14,179 bases of DNA from NCBI GenBank assembly GCA_034721895.1, contig JAYEND010000104.1, forward strand, positions 1-14,179. Reading direction: 5' to 3'. How positions within the stretch are numbered: the stretch's first letter is position 1; each line of letters opens with the position of its first letter. The translations under genes were made by a program, and so were the position numbers. The notes below the pieces were generated by a model that was not told the DNA's origin, ran no database searches, and worked only from the letters and a program-made list of their open reading frames with translations. This document shows, one piece after another, positions 7,359 to 13,081 of the stretch. The stretch is from SZUA-451 sp034721895 (GTDB lineage: Bacteria; Campylobacterota; Campylobacteria; Campylobacterales; Sulfurovaceae).

Positions 7359-7741
7359 CGATCTTCTCCCAACTCATCCATCTTGTCAACCTGCATATTC
7401 TGTGTCAGCTTGTAATAGCGTACGACGAAAGACAACGCCAGTGCCAGTACAGCAATAGCGATGACGATCGTAGTCAGGATCATCGCCTGAGGCACGGGAT
7501 CAACCATTTGCGCACCAAACTCCCACATGCCTTCTCCTGCTATAGGGGCTATTTTTCCCAGCTGGAAATGGCTGCCGATAAAAAAGAGAAATAGACTTCC
7601 CTCTGCGATCGAAAGAGACAAAAAGATTTTGAAGAGATTTTTTTTGATCAATACACCTGCCAGGCCGATTGTAAAAATAATAAACGACCCGATAGTAATG
7701 ACACTGTACAAAAATGCAGGTTGATTCAAACTATCCATCAT
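7355..7741 (-). CDS. mrpC: Mrp antiporter subunit C (NuoK-like)
   Basis: A 128-residue, three-helix membrane subunit homologous to NuoK. The first helices include GLAGVLIKKNLFKIFLSLSIAEGS, with the buried acidic residue expected in this family. The last has the hallmark DPVPQAMILTTIVIAIAVLA, corresponding to DPLPQALVLTAIVI of MrpC/MbhG. The C-terminal tail is charged. It starts with two consecutive ATG codons at 7741 and 7738. GGAGG lies six bases before the first, so I chose 7741, which overlaps the fusion gene's TAG by 11 bases. It links the MrpB-type and MrpD-type parts of the membrane arm. Confidence 0.93.
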   Translation of the reverse strand: MMDSLNQPAFLYSVITIGSFIIFTIGLAGVLIKKNLFKIFLSLSIAEGSLFLFFIGSHFQLGKIAPIAGEGMWEFGAQMVDPVPQAMILTTIVIAIAVLALALSFVVRYYKLTQNMQVDKMDELGEDR

Positions 7742-8468
7742 TTTTCACCTCCATATCCTGCACCTTGGCATCTTTTGCCTTGATAAAATACTCTGCCAGA
7801 GCAGAGATCTCTGCGGATACCTTCAGTCCAACGAAGATATAGATCAGAGGGATCACTCCGGCGCTGAAGAGTTTTCCAAGACTCCCCAGAGGGAGGAAAT
7901 TACCAAAAAAGAGTCCAGTTGTCCAGACACCCAGAAAGCCGAACAGTACCAATCCGGCACCGCTCAGTGATTCGAACAGTGTGATCACACGATGGTTGAG
8001 ACTAAATTCGTTGCCGTGAGCCAGAAAGAGGAGCAAAAAACCGCTTGCGATGATGACACCGCCCTGAAATCCACCTCCCGGGCTCAGATGGCCGTGAATA
8101 ATAATATAGATACCAAACAGGACGATCAAAGGAAACAGCACCTTGACACCGATCTCAAGCAAACTGTTTTCATAACTCAAAATATTTTGCTTCTCATTGA
8201 ATTTTTCCATCCCCAGACTGATCCCAAAGACGCTTAAGAACAGAATGGTCACTTCCCCCAGCGTATCAAGCCCCCGGAAATAAGTGACCACGGAGGTGAC
8301 GGCATTGGCACTTTTGGTCGCTTCATCATTGACCTTCAGCAGTTCACTTCCCAGTGTCTGTGCCACAGGTTCGATCTGCAGTAAAATACCCAAAAGCAGT
8401 ATGGTCATCAGCGAGACCAGAAGAGATCCGACAATGGCTTGAACACTGATCTTTTTTTTCAAACTCAC
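7731..8468 (-). CDS. mrpB: MbhE-MrpB fusion subunit
   Basis: The 245-residue protein joins two domains that are separate proteins in Mbh complexes. Residues 1 to about 90 hold one N-terminal helix, then YFRGLDTLGEVTILFLSVFGI, which matches MbhE and the far C-terminal part of MrpA (DFRGFDTxGE); E72 is the conserved buried Glu. Residues about 105-230 are an MnhB domain with the signature HGHLSPGGGFQGG (125-137) and four helices. The start is GTG at 8468, overlapping the previous TGA by four bases, with AAAGGAG five bases upstream. Together with the preceding MbhD-like gene it supplies the parts of MrpA missing from the NuoL-like subunit. In the mbx operon, as I recall it, D and E are merged instead, so the fusion point differs here. 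Confidence 0.9.
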   Translation of the reverse strand: MSLKKKISVQAIVGSLLVSLMTILLLGILLQIEPVAQTLGSELLKVNDEATKSANAVTSVVTYFRGLDTLGEVTILFLSVFGISLGMEKFNEKQNILSYENSLLEIGVKVLFPLIVLFGIYIIIHGHLSPGGGFQGGVIIASGFLLLFLAHGNEFSLNHRVITLFESLSGAGLVLFGFLGVWTTGLFFGNFLPLGSLGKLFSAGVIPLIYIFVGLKVSAEISALAEYFIKAKDAKVQDMEVKNDG

Positions 8469-8710
8469 GACTGCTCCTTTCTTTTGGTCTGAAGCAGGGC
8501 AACCAGAAATATCACTCCGCTGATGCCCGCTCCGATCACCGCTTCGGTCAAAGCGACATCAGGGGCACTGAATACAAAAAAGAGCAGCGTACTTCCCAGC
8601 CCGAACCCCATATACAAAATCACACTCTGTGAGAGATCAGTCTCAGTGATCGCCATCACGGAAACAATGATCAAGCCGACAAAGGCAAAAAGTACCAATA
8701 ACCCTATCAT
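8465..8710 (-). CDS. MbhD-like DUF4040 subunit (MrpA C-terminal segment)
   Basis: An 81-residue membrane protein with three hydrophobic helices (about 2-20, 29-48 and 52-73) and a short basic tail. The motif SAPDVALTEAVIGAGI is the signature of the MbhD/DUF4040 family, which corresponds to an internal C-terminal segment of MrpA and resembles NuoJ. It belongs to the stretch of the membrane arm thought to contribute to Na+ handling in Mrp systems. That role is established for the family only in outline and is inferred here. The ATG at 8710 overlaps the mrpG stop as ATGA and is preceded by a strong GGAGGAG. Confidence 0.9.
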   Translation of the reverse strand: MIGLLVLFAFVGLIIVSVMAITETDLSQSVILYMGFGLGSTLLFFVFSAPDVALTEAVIGAGISGVIFLVALLQTKRKEQS

Positions 8711-9021
8711 GAACGCTCCTCCATCTCATCGGTGCCGCTTTTGTTGAAAAAACCGTTTTTGAGGTAACTGCTTCTTGCCAGTATCGAAGAGGAGAGCGGA
8801 TTGGTCAGGAGGATAAAAAGCGCCAGCAGCAGCAGTTTGAACCAGAGCTGTGGCGCTATCATTGTGGCGCCCAGTATGACCAGCAGTGATCCCAGTGTGG
8901 AAGCCTTGGTGCCGGCTTGCATGCGCGTCAGAGTATCGGGCATTCTCAGCAGGCCGATCGAGCCCAAGAGTAGAAAAAGCGTGCCAAACAATATGATAAT
9001 AAGTCCCAGGGCATCAAGCAT
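8707..9021 (-). CDS. mrpG: Mrp antiporter subunit G
   Basis: A 104-residue three-helix subunit of the MnhG/MrpG/MbhC family. The diagnostic GLLRMPDTLTRMQAGTKASTLG lies between the first and second helix, and the polar C-terminal tail of about 30 residues is typical. I chose the ATG at 9021 (MLDALGL) because AAGGG lies six bases before it; the ATG at 9027 immediately abuts that sequence. Either start lies inside the end of mrpF. MrpG is essential for assembly or activity of Mrp antiporters, but its mechanistic role is not settled. Confidence 0.92.
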   Translation of the reverse strand: MLDALGLIIILFGTLFLLLGSIGLLRMPDTLTRMQAGTKASTLGSLLVILGATMIAPQLWFKLLLLALFILLTNPLSSSILARSSYLKNGFFNKSGTDEMEERS

Positions 9022-9271
9022 CTTCATCCCTTATCACATTGAATCGTGCAAATACGATCGTGCCGATGAACCCGATCAGGGCAAAAACAAAAGCAACATC
9101 GAGATAGAGGGAGCTTTTGACCGTCACTGATAACAGTACCAGAAAGGAGACGGCAATCACACTCATCGTATCAAATGCCACCACTCTATCACTCAGTTTC
9201 GGACCTTTCAAAAACCGTATGAAAGATAAAAAGATAGCTCCTGCCATTAAAAAGATCAAAAAATCAACCAT
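9014..9271 (-). CDS. mrpF: Mrp antiporter subunit F
   Basis: An 85-residue three-helix membrane subunit of the MnhF/MrpF/MbhB family. After the first helix comes FLKGPKLSDRVVAFDTMSV, the family's R-x-x-GP-x-x-x-DR-x-x-A-x-D motif. The remaining helices contain the conserved SLYLDVAFVFALIGFIGT. The ATG at 9271 overlaps the nhaD stop by one base (TGATG); an in-frame GTG lies just before it at 9274. It is the first Mrp gene after nhaD and the coupling is tight enough to expect linked translation. Confidence 0.92.
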   Translation of the reverse strand: MVDFLIFLMAGAIFLSFIRFLKGPKLSDRVVAFDTMSVIAVSFLVLLSVTVKSSLYLDVAFVFALIGFIGTIVFARFNVIRDEDA

Positions 9272-10587
9272 CACGGCCCCACTTTCGAAATATGTATTCC
9301 AAGCACTTCAAACTGGACATAAAAAACAGCGATCGAGACCATATACCCCAAAGCCACGGTCCAGGCATACTTCATATGACTCTGAAAGGTGTAAATACCC
9401 CTCAACCTTCCCATAACTCCGACTCCGGCAGCACTTCCAAAGCTGATAAGCGATCCTCCGATGCCTGCTGTCAGTGTGACCATCATCCATTGTGTCCCAT
9501 CCATCGCCGGATTGGCTTTCAGGACGGCGAACATCAGAGGAACATTATCAATAATAGCAGAGACAACCCCAACCATGCTGTTGACCCAGAAGGGATCAAG
9601 CTTATCGTAGACACCGGCTACCATCCCTATATAACCGATATAACTCAGTCCTCCGACAGCTGCCAGCAATCCAAAGAAAAAAAGCAGGGTATCATTTTCT
9701 ACGCTTGCCATCCTTTTGTAGATTAAAATATGCTCATCATGCCGTTTCTTTAGACAGGTAGAGTAAAACTTAAGCAGTGCAAGACCGAACAGCATCCCCC
9801 AAAAAGCTGGCAAATGGAGCAGTTGATGGGAAGTAACTGCCATCACAATGGTAAAAATGCCCAAAGCTATGACCACTTTGCCACCTTTTTTCATCTCTAC
9901 CAGTTCAGGTGTTCTGCAGGCACCGCTATTTTCCTCTCCCGGATAGCCTTCGGGAAGATAACGGCTAAGCAGGTAGGCTGTCAGCACCCATCCGATAATT
10001 GACGCCGGAAATAGAAAGAGAAATTCTGCAAATGCACCCTTCCCTGCTGTCCAGACCATGAGTGTCGTTATGTCTCCAAATGGGCTCCATGCTCCGCCTG
10101 CATTGGCTGCCACTACGATGTTGATCGCACCCAAAACCAAAAACTGTCGATTGTGGTGCTCAAGGGTAAGTAAAACAGTTGAGAGGATCAGGGCAGTGGT
10201 TAGGTTGTCTGCTACAGGACTCAAAAAGAATGCCAGCACTCCGGTTGCCCAAAAGAGCTTTTTGTAATCGTAGCCTCTCAAAAGAAGCCTGTATTTCAGT
10301 GCTTCGAACACATTCCTCTCGATCAGCGTTTCAATAAATGTCATTGCCACAAACAGGAAAAAATAGATGGATGCTATTTCAGCAATGAGTTGCTCCATAT
10401 TATGATGAAGGTCCTCCATGTCTTTTCCATAGACCACATAGTGCGTAGCGATAATAATATAGATCAGTGTCCCTGCCAGCAAGGCAGGTTTTGATTTGTT
10501 GATATGGATTTTATCTTCAAGCGCTATCATCACATAGGCAATGATGAAAATGATGATCGCAGCATATCCGGCAAGTGTAGCAGTCAT
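9271..10587 (-). CDS. nhaD: NhaD-type Na+/H+ antiporter
   Basis: A 438-residue polytopic membrane protein of the ion transporter superfamily, NhaD branch. It exchanges Na+ (or Li+) for H+ across the cytoplasmic membrane. Key stretches are SPVADNLTTALILSTVLL (123-140), NAGGAWSPFGDITT (162-175) and a second-half DNVPLMFAVLKANP with GGSLISFGSAAGVG, the paired re-entrant loops typical of NhaD. The first in-frame start is TTG at 10593; the ATG at 10587 has AAAGG nine bases upstream and was chosen. It is the first gene of the complex operon, overlaps mrpF, and follows the lipoprotein gene by about 74 bases, where an operon promoter could lie although I see no convincing one. A stand-alone housekeeping antiporter is possible, but the overlap suggests it works with the complex. 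Confidence 0.93.
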   Translation of the reverse strand: MTATLAGYAAIIIFIIAYVMIALEDKIHINKSKPALLAGTLIYIIIATHYVVYGKDMEDLHHNMEQLIAEIASIYFFLFVAMTFIETLIERNVFEALKYRLLLRGYDYKKLFWATGVLAFFLSPVADNLTTALILSTVLLTLEHHNRQFLVLGAINIVVAANAGGAWSPFGDITTLMVWTAGKGAFAEFLFLFPASIIGWVLTAYLLSRYLPEGYPGEENSGACRTPELVEMKKGGKVVIALGIFTIVMAVTSHQLLHLPAFWGMLFGLALLKFYSTCLKKRHDEHILIYKRMASVENDTLLFFFGLLAAVGGLSYIGYIGMVAGVYDKLDPFWVNSMVGVVSAIIDNVPLMFAVLKANPAMDGTQWMMVTLTAGIGGSLISFGSAAGVGVMGRLRGIYTFQSHMKYAWTVALGYMVSIAVFYVQFEVLGIHISKVGP

Positions 10588-10661
10588 ATTCAATAACCTT
10601 TATAGTATGAGTAATAATTCAATTGTTGTTCGATCTCTTTTTGGAGGGATGGTCAAAATTT

Positions 10662-11111
10662 TCAAAGAATTATACCCAAATTAGTTTTACTCAAAATCAT
10701 CTCTTTTTTGAAGCGTACGAGCACTCGCTCCAGAGCAGCTTCTTCATCACTTTTGAAATCGCTCTGCACTTTATAATAACAGGCAAAACCCTTTTTGATC
10801 TCGATACGGATATAGCCGTCAAAATCACTTCCCACGCTCTTGACGACAGGATTGTTGCAGTCGCTGACATGGTATCGAGTCAGTTCGAGGCGATAGTCAC
10901 ACTCAGGATCATCCACAATACCGAAACACTTTTCCAGCAGGGCTTTGTCCCTTGTATTCAGTACGGCGTAATGCAGGCATTTGGGTGCTCCGGTTGTATG
11001 GACTGCGGTACTTTGATCACAAAAGGTGGAATAGGTAGGAAAATCTTCCCGGCATCCTGCAAAGAAGAGCAGAAAGCCTAAAAGAGGGATGAATGTTTTA
11101 GTGAGTCGCAT
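10662..11111 (-). CDS. Cysteine-rich lipoprotein of unknown function
   Basis: A 149-residue predicted lipoprotein. The N-terminus (MRLTKTF plus a hydrophobic run) leads to a lipobox ending FFAGC, with Cys20 as the acylated residue. The mature part has six further cysteines, which could form three disulfides in the periplasm, and no motif I recognise. The ATG at 11111 overlaps the upstream gene's stop by one base (TAATG), which fixes the start; a longer frame to 11138 would place ten extra residues before the signal peptide. It lies between the small conserved gene and nhaD and may be in the same transcript. No function is assigned. Confidence 0.75.
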   Translation of the reverse strand: MRLTKTFIPLLGFLLFFAGCREDFPTYSTFCDQSTAVHTTGAPKCLHYAVLNTRDKALLEKCFGIVDDPECDYRLELTRYHVSDCNNPVVKSVGSDFDGYIRIEIKKGFACYYKVQSDFKSDEEAALERVLVRFKKEMILSKTNLGIIL

Positions 11112-11503
11112 TATTGGTTGACTATACTTTTGACCCATTTTTCCATCGCGGCATTGGCATCGGGGTTTGGCGCCTCCAGGAAACTGACGACAAAATTCTC
11201 TGCCATCTCGGCCACACCGATCGATCTCGGCCTGACCGCAAGGATGATCGGTTTTGGCAGTTTTTTACCAAAACAGCAAATGATATTCTTGGCATCGAGA
11301 ATCCCTTCACCGATCTCCCCGTCAACGAGACTTGAAGTATGCGCATAGTGGTCAAACCTGCCGATATAAGTGGCTACAGGATGTGTCAGGATCTGCTCTT
11401 CCAGATAGGCAAGGATCTCATCAACATTTTGAAAACTTGTTTCACTTTTTGCTATTTCCAGTATAAACACCGGATATTTTTCCATGACAATGGTCTGCTT
11501 CAT
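11111..11503 (-). CDS. Conserved small soluble protein, unknown function
   Basis: A 130-residue protein without signal peptide or membrane helices. It has a mixed alpha/beta look, with recognisable stretches FDHYAHTSS, AKNIICCFGKKLPKP and AVRPRSIGVAE and a paired cysteine. From memory it resembles a conserved domain of unknown function in sulfur-oxidising Campylobacterota (possibly the family named DUF6858), but I cannot confirm this. The ATG at 11503 has AAGGA about seven bases upstream, and an AT-rich promoter-like stretch precedes it. It is translationally coupled to the lipoprotein gene. The role is unknown; metabolite or cofactor binding is only a guess. Confidence 0.72.
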   Translation of the reverse strand: MKQTIVMEKYPVFILEIAKSETSFQNVDEILAYLEEQILTHPVATYIGRFDHYAHTSSLVDGEIGEGILDAKNIICCFGKKLPKPIILAVRPRSIGVAEMAENFVVSFLEAPNPDANAAMEKWVKSIVNQ

Positions 11504-11554
11504 TTTTATTTCCTTGGATTTTCTCTATTTTACCGATTTAATACAAAAGATGAG

Positions 11555-11569
11555 ATTATGATAATTATA
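11555..11569 (-). promoter_or_regulatory. Possible promoter -10 region for 11503 gene
   Basis: On the minus strand the sequence TATAAT (11569-11564) is followed closely by CATAAT (11560-11555), in an AT-rich block about 55-65 bases upstream of the ATG at 11503. No TTGACA-like -35 box is at the right distance, which is common for sigma-70 promoters in Campylobacterota, where a -35 element is poorly conserved. If real, it could drive the small gene, the lipoprotein and possibly the whole nhaD-mrpE operon. The call rests on position and motif only. Confidence 0.35.
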
Positions 11570-11650
11570 ATTTTTAAAATATAGAAGGGGTTTGCTGTGT
11601 TTCTTGACTATGCGACTTCGCTTTACTCTGACCGCTTCGGTTTCGAACCT

Positions 11651-11676
11651 ATAAACGACACGCAGGTGTCGTTTAT
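11651..11676 (-). terminator. Perfect hairpin ending the ccoG/SQR-like operon
   Basis: ATAAACGACAC and GTGTCGTTTAT form a perfect 11-bp stem around a four-base loop (GCAG on the plus strand), starting about ten bases after the SQR-like stop codon. The short A/T runs at the stem ends resemble an intrinsic terminator, although the T-tract after the stem is brief. It sits between two operons on the same strand, the position where termination is needed. Confidence 0.55.
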
Positions 11677-11685
11677 TGACGGTTC

Positions 11686-12855
11686 TCACATTCCCGGAAT
11701 TCTTGGGATTTTTCCCAGTTTGGAGTTTCTGCAGTACCAGCCCCAGCCTTTTTTCATCCAGTGTCCAACCAGTGGCATGGGAATCAGCTTGCCTCTCTTA
11801 TCGTCCCTATATACGAAAGCTGCGCCGTTGCCGGTATCCATCATGCACAGAATATTCAAATGCCCCTCATAGCTGTGTCTTGAGTCAATATTCTGGCTAT
11901 GGTTGAAGAGGTTATAAGCAACATTTTTTGCCATTACTTCAGCCACATGCCCCTGTTTGGCTTTCCAGTCAGGACCCATGAGTGCCGCAGTGTCGCCAAT
12001 AGCATAGATATTTTCAAAACCTTCGATCTCATTGTACTCATTGGTCACGACAAAGCCTGCATCGCTCAATGGTAAATCAGAAGCTTCGATAATGCTGTGT
12101 CCTGTACCTGCTGATATAAACATCGTGAGATCCGAGTCAAGCTTGGTACCATCCTCAAAATTAACCCCATCCGCGTCAAAACCTGTGATCTTAACACCGA
12201 CCTGCTTATGAATATTGGTCATCTCAAACATCTTATCCATCATCTCTACTGCACTATGCCCCATTTTCATACCAGGTTTTTCCATAGGTGCAAAAAAGGT
12301 GAGCTCGAACTTATCCCTCAACCCCTTCCGCTTCAGCATCGTATCGACATTGAAAAGTACCTCAAATGCCGGGCCGCCTCGAACTGCGGAACCGTCTTTG
12401 GGATTGCCGCCAAACCCCATAGCAATTTTACCGGAACCTTTCGCCACTAATGCATCCAACCGCCCGTTGAGCTCTACAGCCTCTTCAGGCTTGCCGCAGA
12501 TAGAGAGTGTATGTTCCATCCCCTGAAGTTTAATTTTTCCCTGCCCGAGAGCCACTACAATATAATCATACTCATCTAGGATACGGCCGCTCTCCAGCGT
12601 AATCTTCTTTGTTTTGGCTTCTATTTTACTGACAGGCTCAATAATAACTTTGAACCTATGTGCTTTTGCCAACTCATCCAACGGGACGCTGACATCTTCT
12701 CTCGTGACATCACCGGTAGGTATCCAGATCGATGTAGGATAGATATAGAAATAGTCCCGGTCACTGACCAACGTCACATCCATATCATGCTTTCGCAAAT
12801 AGATTGCAGCTTCTACTCCCGCGAATCCTCCGCCCAAAATCAGTACTTTTGCCAT
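11686..12855 (-). CDS. SQR-like FAD-dependent oxidoreductase lacking the middle Cys
   Basis: A 389-residue flavoprotein of the sulfide:quinone oxidoreductase/flavocytochrome c/NDH-2 group. FAD-binding signatures are ILGGGFAGVEAA (6-17), VVALGQG (100-106) and YAIGDTAALMGP (284-295). By comparison with Aquifex SQR, C120 and C337 correspond to Cys124 and Cys347, but the position of Cys156, in the segment GSAVRGGPAFE, is Arg159. That cysteine is part of the sulfide-oxidising pair, so normal SQR chemistry is doubtful. One further cysteine (C375) lies near the C-terminus in WYCRNSKLGK, an amphipathic stretch that may touch the membrane. There is no signal peptide. The ATG at 12855 has GGAG six bases upstream. 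Its location after ccoG suggests a respiratory role, with quinone as likely acceptor and an unknown donor. Confidence 0.8.
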   Translation of the reverse strand: MAKVLILGGGFAGVEAAIYLRKHDMDVTLVSDRDYFYIYPTSIWIPTGDVTREDVSVPLDELAKAHRFKVIIEPVSKIEAKTKKITLESGRILDEYDYIVVALGQGKIKLQGMEHTLSICGKPEEAVELNGRLDALVAKGSGKIAMGFGGNPKDGSAVRGGPAFEVLFNVDTMLKRKGLRDKFELTFFAPMEKPGMKMGHSAVEMMDKMFEMTNIHKQVGVKITGFDADGVNFEDGTKLDSDLTMFISAGTGHSIIEASDLPLSDAGFVVTNEYNEIEGFENIYAIGDTAALMGPDWKAKQGHVAEVMAKNVAYNLFNHSQNIDSRHSYEGHLNILCMMDTGNGAAFVYRDDKRGKLIPMPLVGHWMKKGWGWYCRNSKLGKIPRIPGM

Positions 12856-12876
12856 TCTTTTCTCCTCTATACTAAC

Positions 12877-13071
12877 TTATTTAAAGATACCCGACTGCTG
12901 CTTCTCAACTTTCAACTCATCAGACACGCTTGAATTGACCTGGATAATTCCGTATATCGCACCAATCAAAAGTCCGGAGAGGATGACCACCCAAATAGTC
13001 ATACGCTTCTCCGTACTCTCATTACCGTTATAATCCTCTATCGCTTCGAGTGTAGGTTCCAAATTCTCCAT
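12877..13071 (-). CDS. Small single-helix membrane protein, unknown function
   Basis: A 64-residue protein with an acidic N-terminal part, one transmembrane helix at about residues 23-44 (MTIWVVILSGLLIGAIYGII) and a charged C-terminal end. It lies 10 bases after the ccoG stop and 21 bases before the SQR-like start, with AAGGAT before the ATG, so it is very probably translated. Short one-helix proteins of this kind occur in cbb3 oxidase gene clusters of Campylobacterota (for example the DUF4006 group), but I do not recognise a specific match. Its place suggests a role in oxidase assembly or stability, which is inference only. Confidence 0.65.
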   Translation of the reverse strand: MENLEPTLEAIEDYNGNESTEKRMTIWVVILSGLLIGAIYGIIQVNSSVSDELKVEKQQSGIFK

Positions 13072-13081
13072 TTTTATCCTT

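Larger units (their letters stand above)
304..10587 (-). other. 14-gene operon: NhaD plus Mbx/Ehr-type Mrp-Nuo complex
   Basis: Fourteen genes follow each other on one strand with overlaps of 1-11 bases or gaps of no more than about 30 bases. This points to a single transcript with translational coupling. In transcription order they are nhaD, mrpF, mrpG, MbhD-like, MbhE-MrpB fusion, mrpC, mrpD, NuoL-like, NuoH-like, NuoB-like, NuoC-like, NuoD-like, NuoI-like and mrpE. The set contains every Mrp subunit class plus the five complex-I subunits shared with group 4 hydrogenases, and no NuoE/F/G NADH module, Hyp maturation factor or protease. From memory, the order agrees with the archaeal mbx operon (A B C D F G H H' M J K L N) except that the A equivalent (mrpE) is at the end and nhaD is at the front. 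Confidence 0.85.

Noticed and set aside
10623..11081. Plus-strand 152-residue open frame
   Set aside because: It is antisense to the lipoprotein gene, which has a lipobox and a coupled start. No ribosome site or family similarity supports the antisense frame.
11112..11138. Longer start for the lipoprotein at 11138
   Set aside because: It would put polar residues before the signal peptide and overlap the upstream gene more. The ATG at 11111 is coupled to the stop by TAATG.
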